Positions 23,971-36,500 of a DNA stretch of 64,000 nt are shown one piece after another. A model generated the notes under the pieces. The model worked only from the letters and a program-made list of their open reading frames with translations. It searched no databases and was not told where the DNA came from. The DNA comes from Malania oleifera (Eukaryota; Streptophyta; Magnoliopsida; Santalales; Ximeniaceae), in NCBI RefSeq assembly GCF_029873635.1, contig NC_080423.1, positions 106,253,988 to 106,317,987 on the forward strand. Direction: 5' to 3'. Both the position numbers and the translations under genes were made by a program. Positions within the stretch are counted from its first letter, which is position 1. Each line of letters starts with the position of its first letter.

Positions 23971-26845
23971 ACAACAACAACAACAAAACCAAGCCTTAGT
24001 CCCACTAAGTGGAGTCGGCTATATGAATTCTTTTCCGCCAATTTATGCGATCATGGACCGTTTCTTTCGATAAATTCAAAGATATTAAATCCTTACTCAC
24101 TATCTCCTCCCAAGTTATTTTAGGTCTACTCCTACCCCTTCTACTGCCCCCCACAGTAACTAAGTCACTCTTCCTCACAGGTGCACTATAAGGCCTACGT
24201 TGCAAGTGTCCATACCATCTGAGTCGTCCTTCCCTTATCTTATCTTCTATAGGAGCTACACCTAACTTACCACGAATATGTTCATTCCTTAATTTATCTT
24301 TCAATGTTATACCACTCATCCATCTAAGCATCCTCATCTCGGCAACTTTTACTTTTTGGATATTATGTTTCTTCGTCGCCCAACAATCTGATCCATATAG
24401 CATAGCTGGTCTTATAGTTGTCCTATAAAACTTCCCTTTCAATTTTAAGGGTATTCTACGATCACATAGAACACTTGAAGAACTTCTCCATTTTACCCAA
24501 CCTGCTTTAACTCTATGCATTACATCATCTTCAATTTCTCCTTCAGCTTGCATAATAGATCCAAGGTATCGAAATCTACAAGTGCTATTTATTTCTTCAT
24601 CATCAAGTTTAACTTTGTCTCCAATATTCCTCCTATCATTACTAAAATTAAATTTCATATATTCTGTTTTATTTCTACTTATCTTAAAGCCTCTAGATTC
24701 CAAAGCTTCTCTCCATAATTCTAACTCAGCCTCTACTCCATCCCTAGTTTCGTCAATTAATACAATATCATCTGCAAACAACATACACCATGGAACCTCC
24801 TTTTGAATACTTTTAGTCAATTGGTCCATCACTAAAGCAAAAAGATAAGGACTCAAAGCAGATCCTTGATGTACACCTATGGTAATTGGAAATTCTCTAG
24901 TTTCTCCATCTATAGTCTTTACACTAGTCATTACTCCATCGTACATATCCTTAATGACATCGGTATACCTACAACATACACCATTTTTTTCTAAAACCCA
25001 CCATAGAACTTCCCTAGGTATCCTATCATATGCTTTCTCAAGGTCAATAAATATCATATGCAAGTCCCTCTTCTTTTCTCTAAACTTTTCCATTAATCTT
25101 CTTAAAAGATAAATAGCTTCTGTGGTAGATCTCCCAAGCATAAAACCAAATTGATTTTCTGAGATCTTCGTTTCTAACCTTAATCTTTGTTCAACTACTC
25201 TTTCCCATAGTTTCATCGTATGACTCATAAGTTTAATTCCACGATAGTTATTACAATTTTGGATATCTCCTTTATTTTTGTATATAGGTATTAAAGTACT
25301 TTTTCTCCATTCATCTGGCATTTTCTTAGTTTTTACAATTGTATTAAATAAATTAGTTAACCATATAATTCCGTTATCACCCAAGCATTTCCAAACTTCA
25401 ATTGGGATGTTATCTGGTCCCATAGCTTTCCCATTTTTCATCTTTTTTAGTGCAAACTTAACTTCGTTAACTCTAATTTTTCGAATAAATCTTATATTTT
25501 TAGTCTTTTCCTCATTTGACAATTCTAAATTTAAGCCTTCTATTTGGTTTTCGTTAAACAACTTACTAAAGTAACTTCGCCATCTTTCTTTAATATCTTC
25601 ATCCTTAACTAAGACAATATCATCCTCACTTTTTATACATTTTACATTTCCTAAGTCCTTGTTCTTCCTTTCTCTAACTTTAGCAAGTTTAAATATATAT
25701 CTTTCCCCTTCTTTTGTACCTAATCTATCATACAAACTATTAAATGATCTATATTTAGGTTCACTAACAGCCCTTTTTGCATCTTTTCTTGCCTCCTTAT
25801 ATTTTTCAAAGTTATCGCTGTTTCTACATTTTTGCCATATTTTATACCAAATTCTTTTTGTCTTTATGATTTTTTGTACATCTTTATCCCACCAACTTTC
25901 TTTGCTATTTGAGAATCTTCCCCTTGATTCGCCTAAAATCTCTTTTGCTATCTTTTTAATAGAGCTAGCTAATCTATTCCAAAGAGTATTTGAATCTATC
26001 CCATCCTCTAAGGTCCAATCCCCATCTTTGATCATTTTATCTTTAAATTTTATTATATTTTCTCCTTTTAGGTTCCACCATCTAGTTCTCCTACACTGGT
26101 TTATTTTATCTTTTTTCTTCCATTTTTTAATGCATATATCTAACACTAAGACTTTATGTTGTGTGGTTAGACTTTCACCTGGAATAACTTTACAATCCTT
26201 GCATGATACACGATCTACCCTCCTAGTTAAAAAAAAATCTATTTGACTTCTATTTTGTTCACTTTTAAAGGTTATTAAGTGTTCTTCTCTCTTCTTAAAG
26301 CAAGTATTCATTATACTAAAATCATATGACATAGCAAAGTCTAAGATCATCTCCCCAGACTCATTTTTGTCTCCATATCCATATCCTCTATGTATCCTTT
26401 CATAATTTTTATTATCTCTTCCAACGTGTCCATTCAGATCTCCTCCTATAAATATTTTTTCAGTCCCTGGTATGCCTTGTATAATACTATCCATATCTTC
26501 CCAAAATTGTCTCTTGAGATTTTCTGCTAAGCCAACTTGAGGAACATAAGCACTAATGATATTTATTATCTCTTGTTCTAATACCATTTTGATTTTTACA
26601 ATTCTATCCCTTACTCTAATTACATCCACAACGCTATCTTTTAAGTTTTTGTCTATAATAATGCCTACTCCATTCTTATGTTTTTCTTTTCCAATGTACC
26701 AAAGTTTAAAACCTGATTTATCGATTTCTCTAATTTTCTCTCCCACCCACTTAGTTTCTTAAAGGCAAATTATATTAATTCTTCTTCTAATCATTGTATC
26801 CACAAATTCCATGCTTTTACCCGTAAGTATCCCTATATTCCAAGA
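23971..26845 (-). mobile_element. RTE-clade LINE, nearly full-length copy B
   Basis: Minus-strand RTE LINE with a 3' tail of TTG repeats at 23971-23986 and a 5' end near 26845, within the start of the endonuclease domain. A match of about 8 bases (AAGAAATT) is shared between LINE and copia sequence at the 5' junction, as often seen for truncated LINEs. One long ORF is open (see the separate entry). It inserted into the copia RNase H end, so it is younger than that element. Confidence 0.88.
24005..26746 (-). CDS. RTE LINE ORF: AP endonuclease - reverse transcriptase (913 codons open)
   Basis: Endonuclease motifs seen in order: IFIGGDLNGHVG, SQIDFFLTRR and the TTQHKVLVLDI histidine block. Reverse-transcriptase motifs follow: GPDNIPIEVWK, NNYRGIKLMSHTMKLWE, motif A FIDLEKAYDR, motif B GVHQGSALSPYLFALVMDQL, motif C CMLFADDIVL, then RNKTEYMKF. 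A C-terminal region with RLRWYGHLQRR follows. The true frame starts further upstream: reading past 26746 gives ICL, a TAA at about 26759-26761, then sequence such as SWNIGILTGKSMEF. CAA (Gln) is usual at that codon, so one C-to-T change separates this ORF from its N-terminal endonuclease part, and the element is also cut off at about 26845. The open frame suggests a fairly recent insertion, but the copy cannot be autonomous. Confidence 0.85.
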   Translation of the reverse strand: MGEKIREIDKSGFKLWYIGKEKHKNGVGIIIDKNLKDSVVDVIRVRDRIVKIKMVLEQEIINIISAYVPQVGLAENLKRQFWEDMDSIIQGIPGTEKIFIGGDLNGHVGRDNKNYERIHRGYGYGDKNESGEMILDFAMSYDFSIMNTCFKKREEHLITFKSEQNRSQIDFFLTRRVDRVSCKDCKVIPGESLTTQHKVLVLDICIKKWKKKDKINQCRRTRWWNLKGENIIKFKDKMIKDGDWTLEDGIDSNTLWNRLASSIKKIAKEILGESRGRFSNSKESWWDKDVQKIIKTKRIWYKIWQKCRNSDNFEKYKEARKDAKRAVSEPKYRSFNSLYDRLGTKEGERYIFKLAKVRERKNKDLGNVKCIKSEDDIVLVKDEDIKERWRSYFSKLFNENQIEGLNLELSNEEKTKNIRFIRKIRVNEVKFALKKMKNGKAMGPDNIPIEVWKCLGDNGIIWLTNLFNTIVKTKKMPDEWRKSTLIPIYKNKGDIQNCNNYRGIKLMSHTMKLWERVVEQRLRLETKISENQFGFMLGRSTTEAIYLLRRLMEKFREKKRDLHMIFIDLEKAYDRIPREVLWWVLEKNGVCCRYTDVIKDMYDGVMTSVKTIDGETREFPITIGVHQGSALSPYLFALVMDQLTKSIQKEVPWCMLFADDIVLIDETRDGVEAELELWREALESRGFKISRNKTEYMKFNFSNDRRNIGDKVKLDDEEINSTCRFRYLGSIMQAEGEIEDDVMHRVKAGWVKWRSSSSVLCDRRIPLKLKGKFYRTTIRPAMLYGSDCWATKKHNIQKVKVAEMRMLRWMSGITLKDKLRNEHIRGKLGVAPIEDKIREGRLRWYGHLQRRPYSAPVRKSDLVTVGGSRRGRSRPKITWEEIVSKDLISLNLSKETVHDRINWRKRIHIADST

Positions 26846-26916
26846 AATTAGTTCATCTTATCGAAATAATGCATCTTAAAGATCTTAGCAATATATGAGT
26901 GACAGTTAAGGGGGAG

Positions 26917-27321
26917 TGTTATAAATGGATGATTATCATCATGTGGTTGTCTCTATCCCATCTATCTTATCTCCATCTTCTCTCTTATCTCTTATTAAAT
27001 GAAACCTTATCTACTCTTCCACATGCCTATAAAAGGAGGAGTAAAGTGTGAGAATAAGTAATTGTATGTGAAAAGGAAAAGTGGAGTAGATAAAGAAGAA
27101 AAGAAGAAAGAAAGATAGAAGAAGAAAGAAAAGGTGAGATATATATCTTGTATAAGGTTAGTTTCACATCACTTTATAATTTTTCCCGAAATAGTTAAGT
27201 TTTGATCCAATTCGTCCGTAAAGTAAGTATATCTAAACCACATAAAATTTGGTCTCGTCTCCATTTATTTTCTACTTGTCTTTATTTATTTTATTATTAA
27301 TTTATGCATCATTTTATAACA
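26917..27321 (+). mobile_element. Copia 3' LTR, 405 bp, just upstream of pTAC10
   Basis: Starts TGTTATAAA and ends TTTATAACA, a perfect 9-bp inverted end pair, directly after the polypurine tract. TATAAAAGG lies at 27028-27036, and a 65-base stretch of almost pure purine follows (27070-27135). The LTR is in the same sense as pTAC10, whose ATG is 190 bp downstream. Confidence 0.88.
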
Positions 27322-27511
27322 ATAGATTCATTATTCTAATATATTAATTGAGTGACTAAAGTACATGTTTTTTTATTTTTTTTAAATCCACCTCACATAT
27401 AAAAAAGTAAAATAAAAATCCACGTCACCTTTATCCAATTGTAAAAATCTAAACAAAGCCAAGGTATTCTCACTCCCTCCCTCTTCTCTTCTCACTCAGT
27501 AAGTAGCAGAG
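27322..27511 (+). promoter_or_regulatory. pTAC10 proximal promoter and 5' leader
   Basis: Only 190 bp separate the copia LTR from the start codon. A TATA-like TATAAAAAAG lies at about 27397-27406, and a CT-rich leader (27470-27500) typical of plant 5' UTRs follows. Upstream promoter elements must lie within or beyond the transposon. Confidence 0.5.
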
Positions 27512-30500
27512 ATGCAAATCCTTCAGCCACCCAAGCCCAATCTCTTCTTCTTTCCTTCACATCTCAAAACCCTGCAAAAACCCTACAGACCTCACAGCAC
27601 CATTAGCCCCGCCCTCCACCTCCCAAGGCGTCCTCTCTCCGGAACCCCGCCCTTTTCCGGCGATTTCGCCGTCAAGTCCTTCAGCTCCGACGAGTACCCC
27701 GTCGACGATGACTACCAGGACCTCTTCGAGAAATACGCCCGCAAAGACAAAGAGACTGAAGAAGAAGCTCGGCGCCGCAATTGGATCGAGCGCGGCTGGG
27801 CTCCCTGGGAAGAAATCCTTACTCCCGAGGGCCGTTTCGCGAGGGCGAGTCTGAATGAGGGAGAAGAAGTACCGCTGAAGTCGCAGGAGGCCATCGAGGC
27901 ATTCAGGATGATGAGCCCCAAATACAGGAGGAAGAAGATGGAGGAAATGGGATTAACAGAGGATGAATTCTACGCGAAGCAATTCGAGATAAAGGGAGAG
28001 ATTCCGGAGCCGCTGAAGACGACGTGGGACGGGCCGTTGGTGGTTCGGCTCGTGCCTCCGAGAGATTGGCCGCCGAGGGGGTGGGAGGTTGATCGGAAGG
28101 AGCTGGAGCTTATACGCGAAGCGCATAAGATACCGGCGGTTATTAATATGGAGGATGTGGAGAAGGCGAGCACGAACACTGATGATTTGTGTTTGGATAG
28201 GTATAAGGTGTTTCTGGAGCAGTATAAGGAGTGGGTTGAATACAATAAGGATAGGTTGGAGGAGGAGTCCTATAAGGTTTTCAAAATCTCTCTCTCTCTC
28301 TGGATTTATATTTTTGCAGCGTCTGTTATATATATAAGTGATAGAAGAAGAGAATTCATTCGTTTATATTTAAATGCTAGCACTATACCGTTGTTCTAAC
28401 ATCCATAGAACTAAACAGAGGTATGAATTCAATTGAGGAAGCTCCAATTTGGTAAAAATAAGAATTGAAGATTCACCTTGAGTTCTTAAACTTTTGCATT
28501 AATATCGTACATATTTTGCTGAGTAATTCCAGGACCAAAAAGCTGGTAATATTTAACTGTATAATAAAATATTGGGTGTTATGAATGAGCTAAATGCAGC
28601 CTAAAATGCAACAAGTTGGGAAAGTTGGATTGAGGCAACAACATCATATGCTGTTAACTTGCAAAATTAAAGCCATGCAAAAGACCTCCAGTAACGAGTA
28701 ATGTCCAAATTTCATTGCATCAGAGTAGTTGACTAATGTGCAAATTATTTATGTCTATACAGTATGATCAAGATTACCATCCTGGTAGGAGGAAAAGAGG
28801 CAAGGATTATGAAGAAGGCATGGTAGGAGGATGATATATTTCTATTTCTGGTTTGTAATTTTGTAAAGTAGATATGGTTCTTGGAAAAATAATCTCACTG
28901 ATCTTAATTCTCTGTGCAGTATGAGCTTCCTTTTTACTATCCTGGACAAGTAAGTTACCCCCCTCCCTCTTTCTATCTCTTTTCCTCACTCCAAAAAAGG
29001 AAAAAAAAAAAAAAAAAAGAAACTGTTGTTAATGATTCAGGCGTGCACTAGCTTGGACACACTTCTGCATGTACTATGTAGGCCAAATATTGAGTATCAC
29101 AATGTCCCATGTGTATGCATGGACTAAGAATAAGCCTCTCTTGAATGTGTTGTTTATCTAAAGATGGCGTTTTCTGAACCATTATCAGTATAAAACACAT
29201 TGGATTTTAAGTGAACAGTGGGCACAATTTTGGTGTCCTTCAACCTTGATTAACCATTGTTTTCGGATTCTAGGAACTGGCACTTGGCATCTTCATATTG
29301 ATTATTGAGACATTTTAACTGCACTGGTTCTACTGAATAAGTGCCTTTGGCTGACTAATTTATTTAGATTAGCAAGCCAACCAAACCACCTGTATGTTCT
29401 GTCATTTATATTACCATTGGTACGGAGTACCTTGTGATGAATATTCGTTGGACTGATGGTGACATTAAATTTGCACTGCATTCAGCTTTTTTAACGAGCA
29501 TCACTGTGAGTTAAATGTATGATGGTTTTCAATGGTGCACACAGGTTCAAGGCACAAGGCCCTGTGACTTTGCTCCCTTTGGGTGAAGTGACTTTGCTGA
29601 GGCACATGTCTCTTCGCCCAGGCATGTGCTTAAAAAGCATGCATCATTTAGGTTTTTTTATAGGAAAAAGAAAAAGGCATCCCCTGAGGTTTGGTGAAAA
29701 GAACTAGACTTCCCTTGAGGTCTCAAAAATCTCACTAACATTTGACAAAAAGACTTGGGTGTTCCATGAGGTTTTGAAAATTTCACATGCCTCCCTTGAG
29801 ATTTGGCAAAAAGACACAAATCTATCCTAATATTTTGGCAAAGAAAAGGCAAGGAGGGGATATAAATGTTGCAAAAATCAAATGTCAAGGGAGGCCTATA
29901 TGATTTTTGAAAGGTCCACGCTTTTTGTCCAAACCTTAGTAGAGGTTTGTGGGATTTGGCGTGCGTATTTTTTTTTTTTCCCCAACTCTTGGAATAAGTC
30001 AATGTATTTTGTTCTTTTTTATATTCAATTATTTTACATTGTTTTTACAGCCTGTTATTCCTAAGAGGTTGTGTGATTTGGTGTGCATTTTTTTTCCAAA
30101 CCTTGGAGGAAGTCGATGTCTTTTGTTCTTTTTTATATTCAGTTATTTTACATTGTTTTTACAGCCTGTTATTCCTAATTATTATACTGCACTGCATTGC
30201 TATTATATGGAATTACCCTGAATCAAGTTAGTTAAATATGAATGAAGAGAAACTTGTTTGTGCGTTCGTTCAAGATTATCCTCTTCTTGATGATGACGGC
30301 CTGATGGGGATCACAATTCTTTTAAGATTGACAGCCTTAGGGCTTAAGTAGCATTGTTAAGACCAAGGACTAAAATTTCAATTTTGATGGAGAATCCGAG
30401 GGTCTTGAGTTATGGAAAGTTTGGAAACTTTGATTTTGATTTAAAGAAACTATGGAAACTTATAGTAAATTATGGAGATTATAAGTGAATACTTTGGGAT

Positions 30501-33500
30501 ATGTTAGAATATATGATTGTGAATAAGAACCAAAATTGAAATCTACAAAATTTTCTTTTTCTTCCCCCCCCCCCCCCCCAAGTTTCTAGATTTTAAAACT
30601 CAAATTTCAGCCAAATATTTTAAAAATTTCTGGAATTTTGTCAGAAAAATTGAAAAAATAAAATTGTGTATTGTTTTCAGTTTGGCCACTCCTGATATCC
30701 AAAAATTTGGCCAAAGTTTTTGTAGGCTTTAGTTTTTATGTTTTTTGAATTTTAAGGATATTGGGTGCTGTATTTTTTTTTATTTTAAAGAAAGTGCATT
30801 AAATAAGAGAGAAAAAAGTATGAGTTTAATAAGGAAGCTAAGTCATCTTCCTAAAAAACATGAGGAATTAAAAAGGAAAATAAGAGAAAGTGATAGATAC
30901 AGTGAGAACTCAAATTGACAAAGCCAACCAGACCCACTGAAAATCTGAAAAAGCCCCGCCAAAGAACTATGGCAGACAATTCAGTCCTGAAGCAAATGAA
31001 GAGGCATAGATCGGCCATTGGAAACACAAGCATTCTTCTCCAACCAAGTACATTAAAACATCACATACTGCACACAGGCATAATATGATAGGATAGCATA
31101 TTTACGCTTTCAACAAGAAATCTAACTACAACACACCCAGCACTAACGAAGAATCCGAATGAAGTCCAGCCTGGGGAACAACGTAAGAATAAATGACAAT
31201 GAAATTCATTGCTTCTATAATGCATCATGCAACTTTGGGAGATAGAGCCTTATATGTTCTCTGCGGGGAATTGTTTGTGCTAACCCTATTAAGGGTGACT
31301 AACCAAACAAAAGCCTTGATTTTTTAGGGTATTTTGACATTCCATATGCGATTAACCAGGGCCAAAGGAATAGAAGAGCAAATCAAATGTGAATAAAAAG
31401 AGAAAACACTCTTCAATCATCCAAAACCTTGATCCTCTAATCCTTTCTAGAAGAAGGCTGGGAAAAAAAACTAACAAATTAGGCAAAAAAGAAAATTTTC
31501 CCACCTCTGGGTCATTAAGGTTTATGCAAAATGAAAATTCTAGGACACATACTCATAGGAATAAACACATTGCGAGTAGTGATAAGGCGAAGAATAGAAG
31601 GAAAAGCAACAACCAAGTCTATTCCTGAAAAAATGAATGAGAGAACCATCAGACACCTTACATTTAATGTAAGGAAGGAACAAGGTTTAAATATGTGAAA
31701 TGAATTTCTAAGGGCTTCAATGTCTAGCTCTACAGCCATCTCATCTTCCTAGAAACCAAATTTACTTCTAAATTCAAATTATTCTATGCCAAAGAGACTT
31801 AACTTCTAAGTGGAAATGCGACAACCACTTAAAATAGTGATGTTCTTTGTAGACACCAAGTTACCAAGACTCAAGGTTTAAATATGTGAAATGAATATCT
31901 AAGGGCTTCAATGTCTAGCTCTACTAGCTCTACAGCCATCTCATCTGCCTAGAAACCAAATTTACTTCTAAATTCTATTGACTCTATGCCAAAGAGACTT
32001 AACTTCTAAGTGGAAATGTGACAACCACTTAAAGAGTGATGTTCTCCGTAGACACCAAGTTACCAAGACTCAACATTCGATCAGCCTTAGACCTACACAC
32101 ACATCCCAACCCAATAAATGACCCCTCCACTCTCCCACCCTTAACCAAAGAAAAGCTGTCATCACATGCTCCAACCAAGCAGCAATTGTGATAGGAATTT
32201 TTATAAAGGGATACAAAGTAAAGGGGAACCACAGAAAGAGAAACTCAGAGAAGCTTGGATCAAAGTAATCCTGCCAACCAAAGAGAAAAAACTCTGATCC
32301 AACTATCCGGGCCTAGAAACCCTAGTGGCAGCAGGATCACAGAACAGATTGATCAAGGATTACCACCTAACAAAATACATAGGCATGTCATAGGCCATCC
32401 GAAACACCACAATTGGCAAGAAAAACTAAACTAGAAGCAACGTCTAAGGTAAGTACATTTTTAAAAGATCGCCTTTATGCGCTACCATAGACCATAAAAA
32501 TGAAGTCTCGCAGAGAATGGAGCAGAAGGCAAGTCATAGACCAACCTCTTCATTTCAACCCAAAGCCCTTCCTACACAAAGCCCTATCCAAAAAATTCCA
32601 TTTTGTGGTGTCATAGGCTTTAAAATCTAACCTAAAGACCAAGCCTTTTTCGTTCCTAACATCCTCAACTACCTCATTTGCCACCAATGCAGCATATTAA
32701 ATATGACTATCAACCAAACTCAGTCGTCAGGCTAATATGCTTGTCCTTTGTGGATGTCTAGCTAGGATAAGTGTGTATATGTTTGTGTGTGTATGCGGAT
32801 TCATGTCACTCCTGTTGAGAATTTTACTTGTGAGTTTGTCCCACATTGGAAAATTTGAGTGGATGATGGGTGCTTATATACGTGGTTGGGCCCAAGACCC
32901 AATAGGTTTAAACTTTTGGGTTAAGTTGGTGTTCACCCATGTGTATCAAGCTCACCCATAGGCTCTTCCGGTGCTAACAAGTGGTATTAGAGCCGACGGT
33001 TCGTAACTTTGGGTGAGCGACATCATAAAAAGTCGAGATGTAAAACTAATTTTCCTGATGTGCTAACAGTTGGAGGACCAAGTGTGTGGCCGAGTCCAAT
33101 AAGGATCATTTAGGCTGGAGATGGAATCGAATAGGGTCAAGATGTGAGAGGTAGGATTGGTTCGGAAGTATGCGGAATGCAATTTGACGCATGTAAGGCG
33201 TTAGTGATAAGACCCACTTGAGCAACTGTTGGAGAATTGAGCTTACTCCCATAAGGGGGACAATTTCCGTTTAAGGGGGAGCGGTTGGAATTCACAAGTG
33301 AGGGGGAGATTGTTGAGAATTACATTTGTGTGTTTGTCCCACATTGGAAAATTTGAGTGGATGATGGGTGTTTATATACATGGTTAGGTCTAAGATCCAA
33401 TAGGCTTAAACTTTTGGGTCAAGTTGGTGTTCACCCATGTGTATCAAGCCTACCCATGGGCTCCTCTGGTGCTAACAACTCCCTTTGGTGGGATACCCCC

Positions 33501-36500
33501 GAAAACCCACTCTAGGATAGATTGAGCGAATCTATTGTTTTCCATAGAGAATAGTGGCAGAATGCCATGATAGATGGGGGCATGACTTGCTTCCTTGGCT
33601 ATTTTTGTTCCTAACCACTTGCTTTATTTGAACAGGAAAGAGCTTTGATGAAATTGTAGCAAACATGTACCTTAAGGCTCTTGCCTCTCTGAGAGTGCAC
33701 ACTTGTGCCTTGCACATAGGCTCCAGATCAGCAGATCCACTTTGCACCTTTGTGCACTTTGCACTTGTAATAACTAGGAGTTAACACCTTCTAACTAATT
33801 CTTCCTGTACCCTTTCTCATTAAAATTACCACATTTCAATTTTTTTAAATTTCATGTCTTTTGAAAATGCTTCTAAACACATACAACTAATACATAGGTC
33901 TGCAGTATGCTCACTCCTGTATAACCAGTTAACTTTCTGAGAAATATATGTGCAGATTTGTGTGGGGAAAGTAACTACTTTACATCTTTATCAAGGTGCA
34001 TTTGTCGACATTGGAGGTGTTTATGAGGGGTAAGTATTATTCCTGATGCTTGTATTTTGTCAATGTCATTGAAAGGGTGAATCACTATTTTAGGAATGTG
34101 AGATTATGGATTGAACATTCAGTTTCAAGCTAAAGGGAAAGGTTATGATCCAAGTGGTAATCTGAGCTACAAATAACGGGAAAATTATTTTTTAGTCTTG
34201 ATAAAAAATGTGTTTCACTGGTGAATATTAATGTTCTTTGTGAGTTCCTGGGGAACAGTTTACTGGGGCAAGTGGTTCAACAAGAAGTAGACGGGAGTGT
34301 GTAACTTTTTAGAACCCCCATGGTATCAGGCAAAGTTTTGCAGATCTTGGCATTGGAGATTCATCCTCTATTAGTGCAATGGGACACATGGATATCCGCC
34401 CTATTTTTCAAGCCATTCAGCCTATACAATTATGGCATATAATTACCCTCACCCTCACCCCCCCCCCCCCCCTGCTTAATACCTTGTTCCTGCATACCCT
34501 CCTCGTCCATATCCTTCTTGTCCACCACTGCCACTAGCACAATTCCAAGTAGGATATGATACATAACACTGCTTCCCCGATCTCAATATCCTTCATCTTT
34601 TTTTTCCCCAACTGCATAATAAAGAGGGCAAACTAGAGATGAACATAATATGGGTTCTTTACTTAATGAAGGAATTGTTGGTAGCCCTAGTATCAGCTCT
34701 CAAAGTCAGAGAGATGCTTATGTGCTTATGTTATTGTACCATGTTTGATTTGCTGTCAGGTGATTTACTATGAACCATGAGGCATGTTTCCAGAGGATGA
34801 AGTTACAAACTCTGAATTGTGGACAGTTATCATGTTTATTATAAATTATATTTATGATTTTTAGTTTAAATTGCACTTATAAAAATATTTGCAAAAGTAT
34901 CCAATACAGAACATTTCTCACCAATAGCAACCAGATATCCAAGGTAGCATTCAATAGTTGTAGTTGCAGACTTGTAATATATATCACATGTAGGTTGATT
35001 GAGATTTGCTAACATTCATTTAATACATTAGTATCTAACCTTGTGGGGTTAAAACATGTGAATCTGTGTGTTTCTACATCTTTGCCATTGCAAAGAAAGG
35101 ATTTATAGATGCTGCGACAGCTACCTGTTACATAACATCTACAATGGCCACAAGCCACAACATTTACACTGCGATATTGTTACATGGACCTCCACCATTT
35201 TTTAAAGCTTGCTAATGAGAATCGTTAAATGCATTTCCGTCTATTTTTTATTTAAAAGGAAGTCTTTTCAATATTTTTGAATAATGGTAATAAACATTTT
35301 TGCTTCTTTGGACCTTTTTCTGCATCTTTTATTCCAGTTTTGCTGAGATTTCCTTTTAGTTTTATTTATAATCCCTCCGCACCTTCCCCCTCAGTTTGAA
35401 ATCACAGAGAAGCTCTCTATATCTTTTGGACAATATTTCTTTGTTTTTTGTATCTAGCTATCATTCTGGTATCTGTGGTATATAACCTCGCTCATGCCTC
35501 TCGGGTGAGAGGCACAAACAAGACAAAAGAGGCACAGGAGCAATCGCGTGAGCCTTCTAGGCGAGCTTCGGTTCAAAAGAATCCCGCTGCTAGAATCCTT
35601 CTTTAACTCAACACTCTTTCTTTTTCCTTTAGTGAAGTGCCTCTCGGGTGAGAGGCATGAACGAGGAGACTAAAGTATATAACCTTTCTTCACCTATGTG
35701 GCAGACATGAACATAGGGAACTTGTATCTTCCTTTCCTTCTATCTATTATGATTCTTATAGGGAACTAACAGCAATTGAATACCTTAATTGGAATGCTGG
35801 TATTTTTAAGAACCAGAAACTTCTCCAAATTTGCTTTGGGAGAAAGTTACTCTTCTTGCTTAGTTTTGGGCTTATTCTTTTGCGGTTTTGGGGGGTCTTT
35901 TGCTGTCCGATGTTTACAGGATTGGATGGTGGCGTTGATGTAATTTTTTTTTTTCATTATTTTGAAGTATGCCTTGTCTGGATTACACTGAAATTTTTCT
36001 TTTTTCCTTTCATTAATGAATCTTTTTCTGTTTTCTGACAAAATAGCAATCAAACACCATAGATAGGAGTGGTGTGGTTCCTTCTGCTTTTGCCACTCAA
36101 TTAATGATGAGTAAAACTTCTCTTCAGTGTTTGCTTTATCCTCAAAACGAAAAAAAAAAGGAAAAAAAAAAAATCCTTTTCAGCAGCAGATTAGAAACTG
36201 TACCAGAGCCAAGATTTATAACTAGGGGGTTGGAGACTAGATTGTGAAGATGAATACCCAATTAAGGTTGTCATTGATTTTTCTTTTTCTTTTTTTATTT
36301 TTTTATTTGTGAGGCTGTCATTGGTAGTACAACAGGTAAAATTATAGTTATTTTATGGTCCACAAAAAGTTACGTTGAGAAAAAATAGATCTTGTCTGTT
36401 ATCTATCTGTTTGCCAAAGTTAGCATTGCTAGTCCAAATTATAGTTATATTCTTCTCAAAAAGTTTACATCAAGAAAAAATGAATTCTGTGTGTAATTTA

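Larger units (their letters stand above)
20858..27321 (+). mobile_element. Ty1/copia element, 5'-truncated and broken, with 3' LTR
   Basis: Integrase C-terminal region (from about 20858), connector, reverse transcriptase (about 21700-22690) and RNase H (about 22700-23190) run in copia order. RTE LINE DNA at 23193-26845 interrupts the end of RNase H, which resumes at about 26845 and is followed by a polypurine tract (AAGGGGGAG) and a 405-bp LTR at 26917-27321. No 5' LTR is present. Dead, with several breaks. Confidence 0.85.

Noticed and set aside
25659-26246. 195-codon plus-strand frame within the RTE LINE
   Set aside because: Antisense shadow of the EN-RT ORF; low-complexity Phe/Leu/Ser-rich translation.
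32737-32961. Small plus-strand protein near the TRIM
   Set aside because: It runs into the left LTR of the TRIM and has no family similarity.
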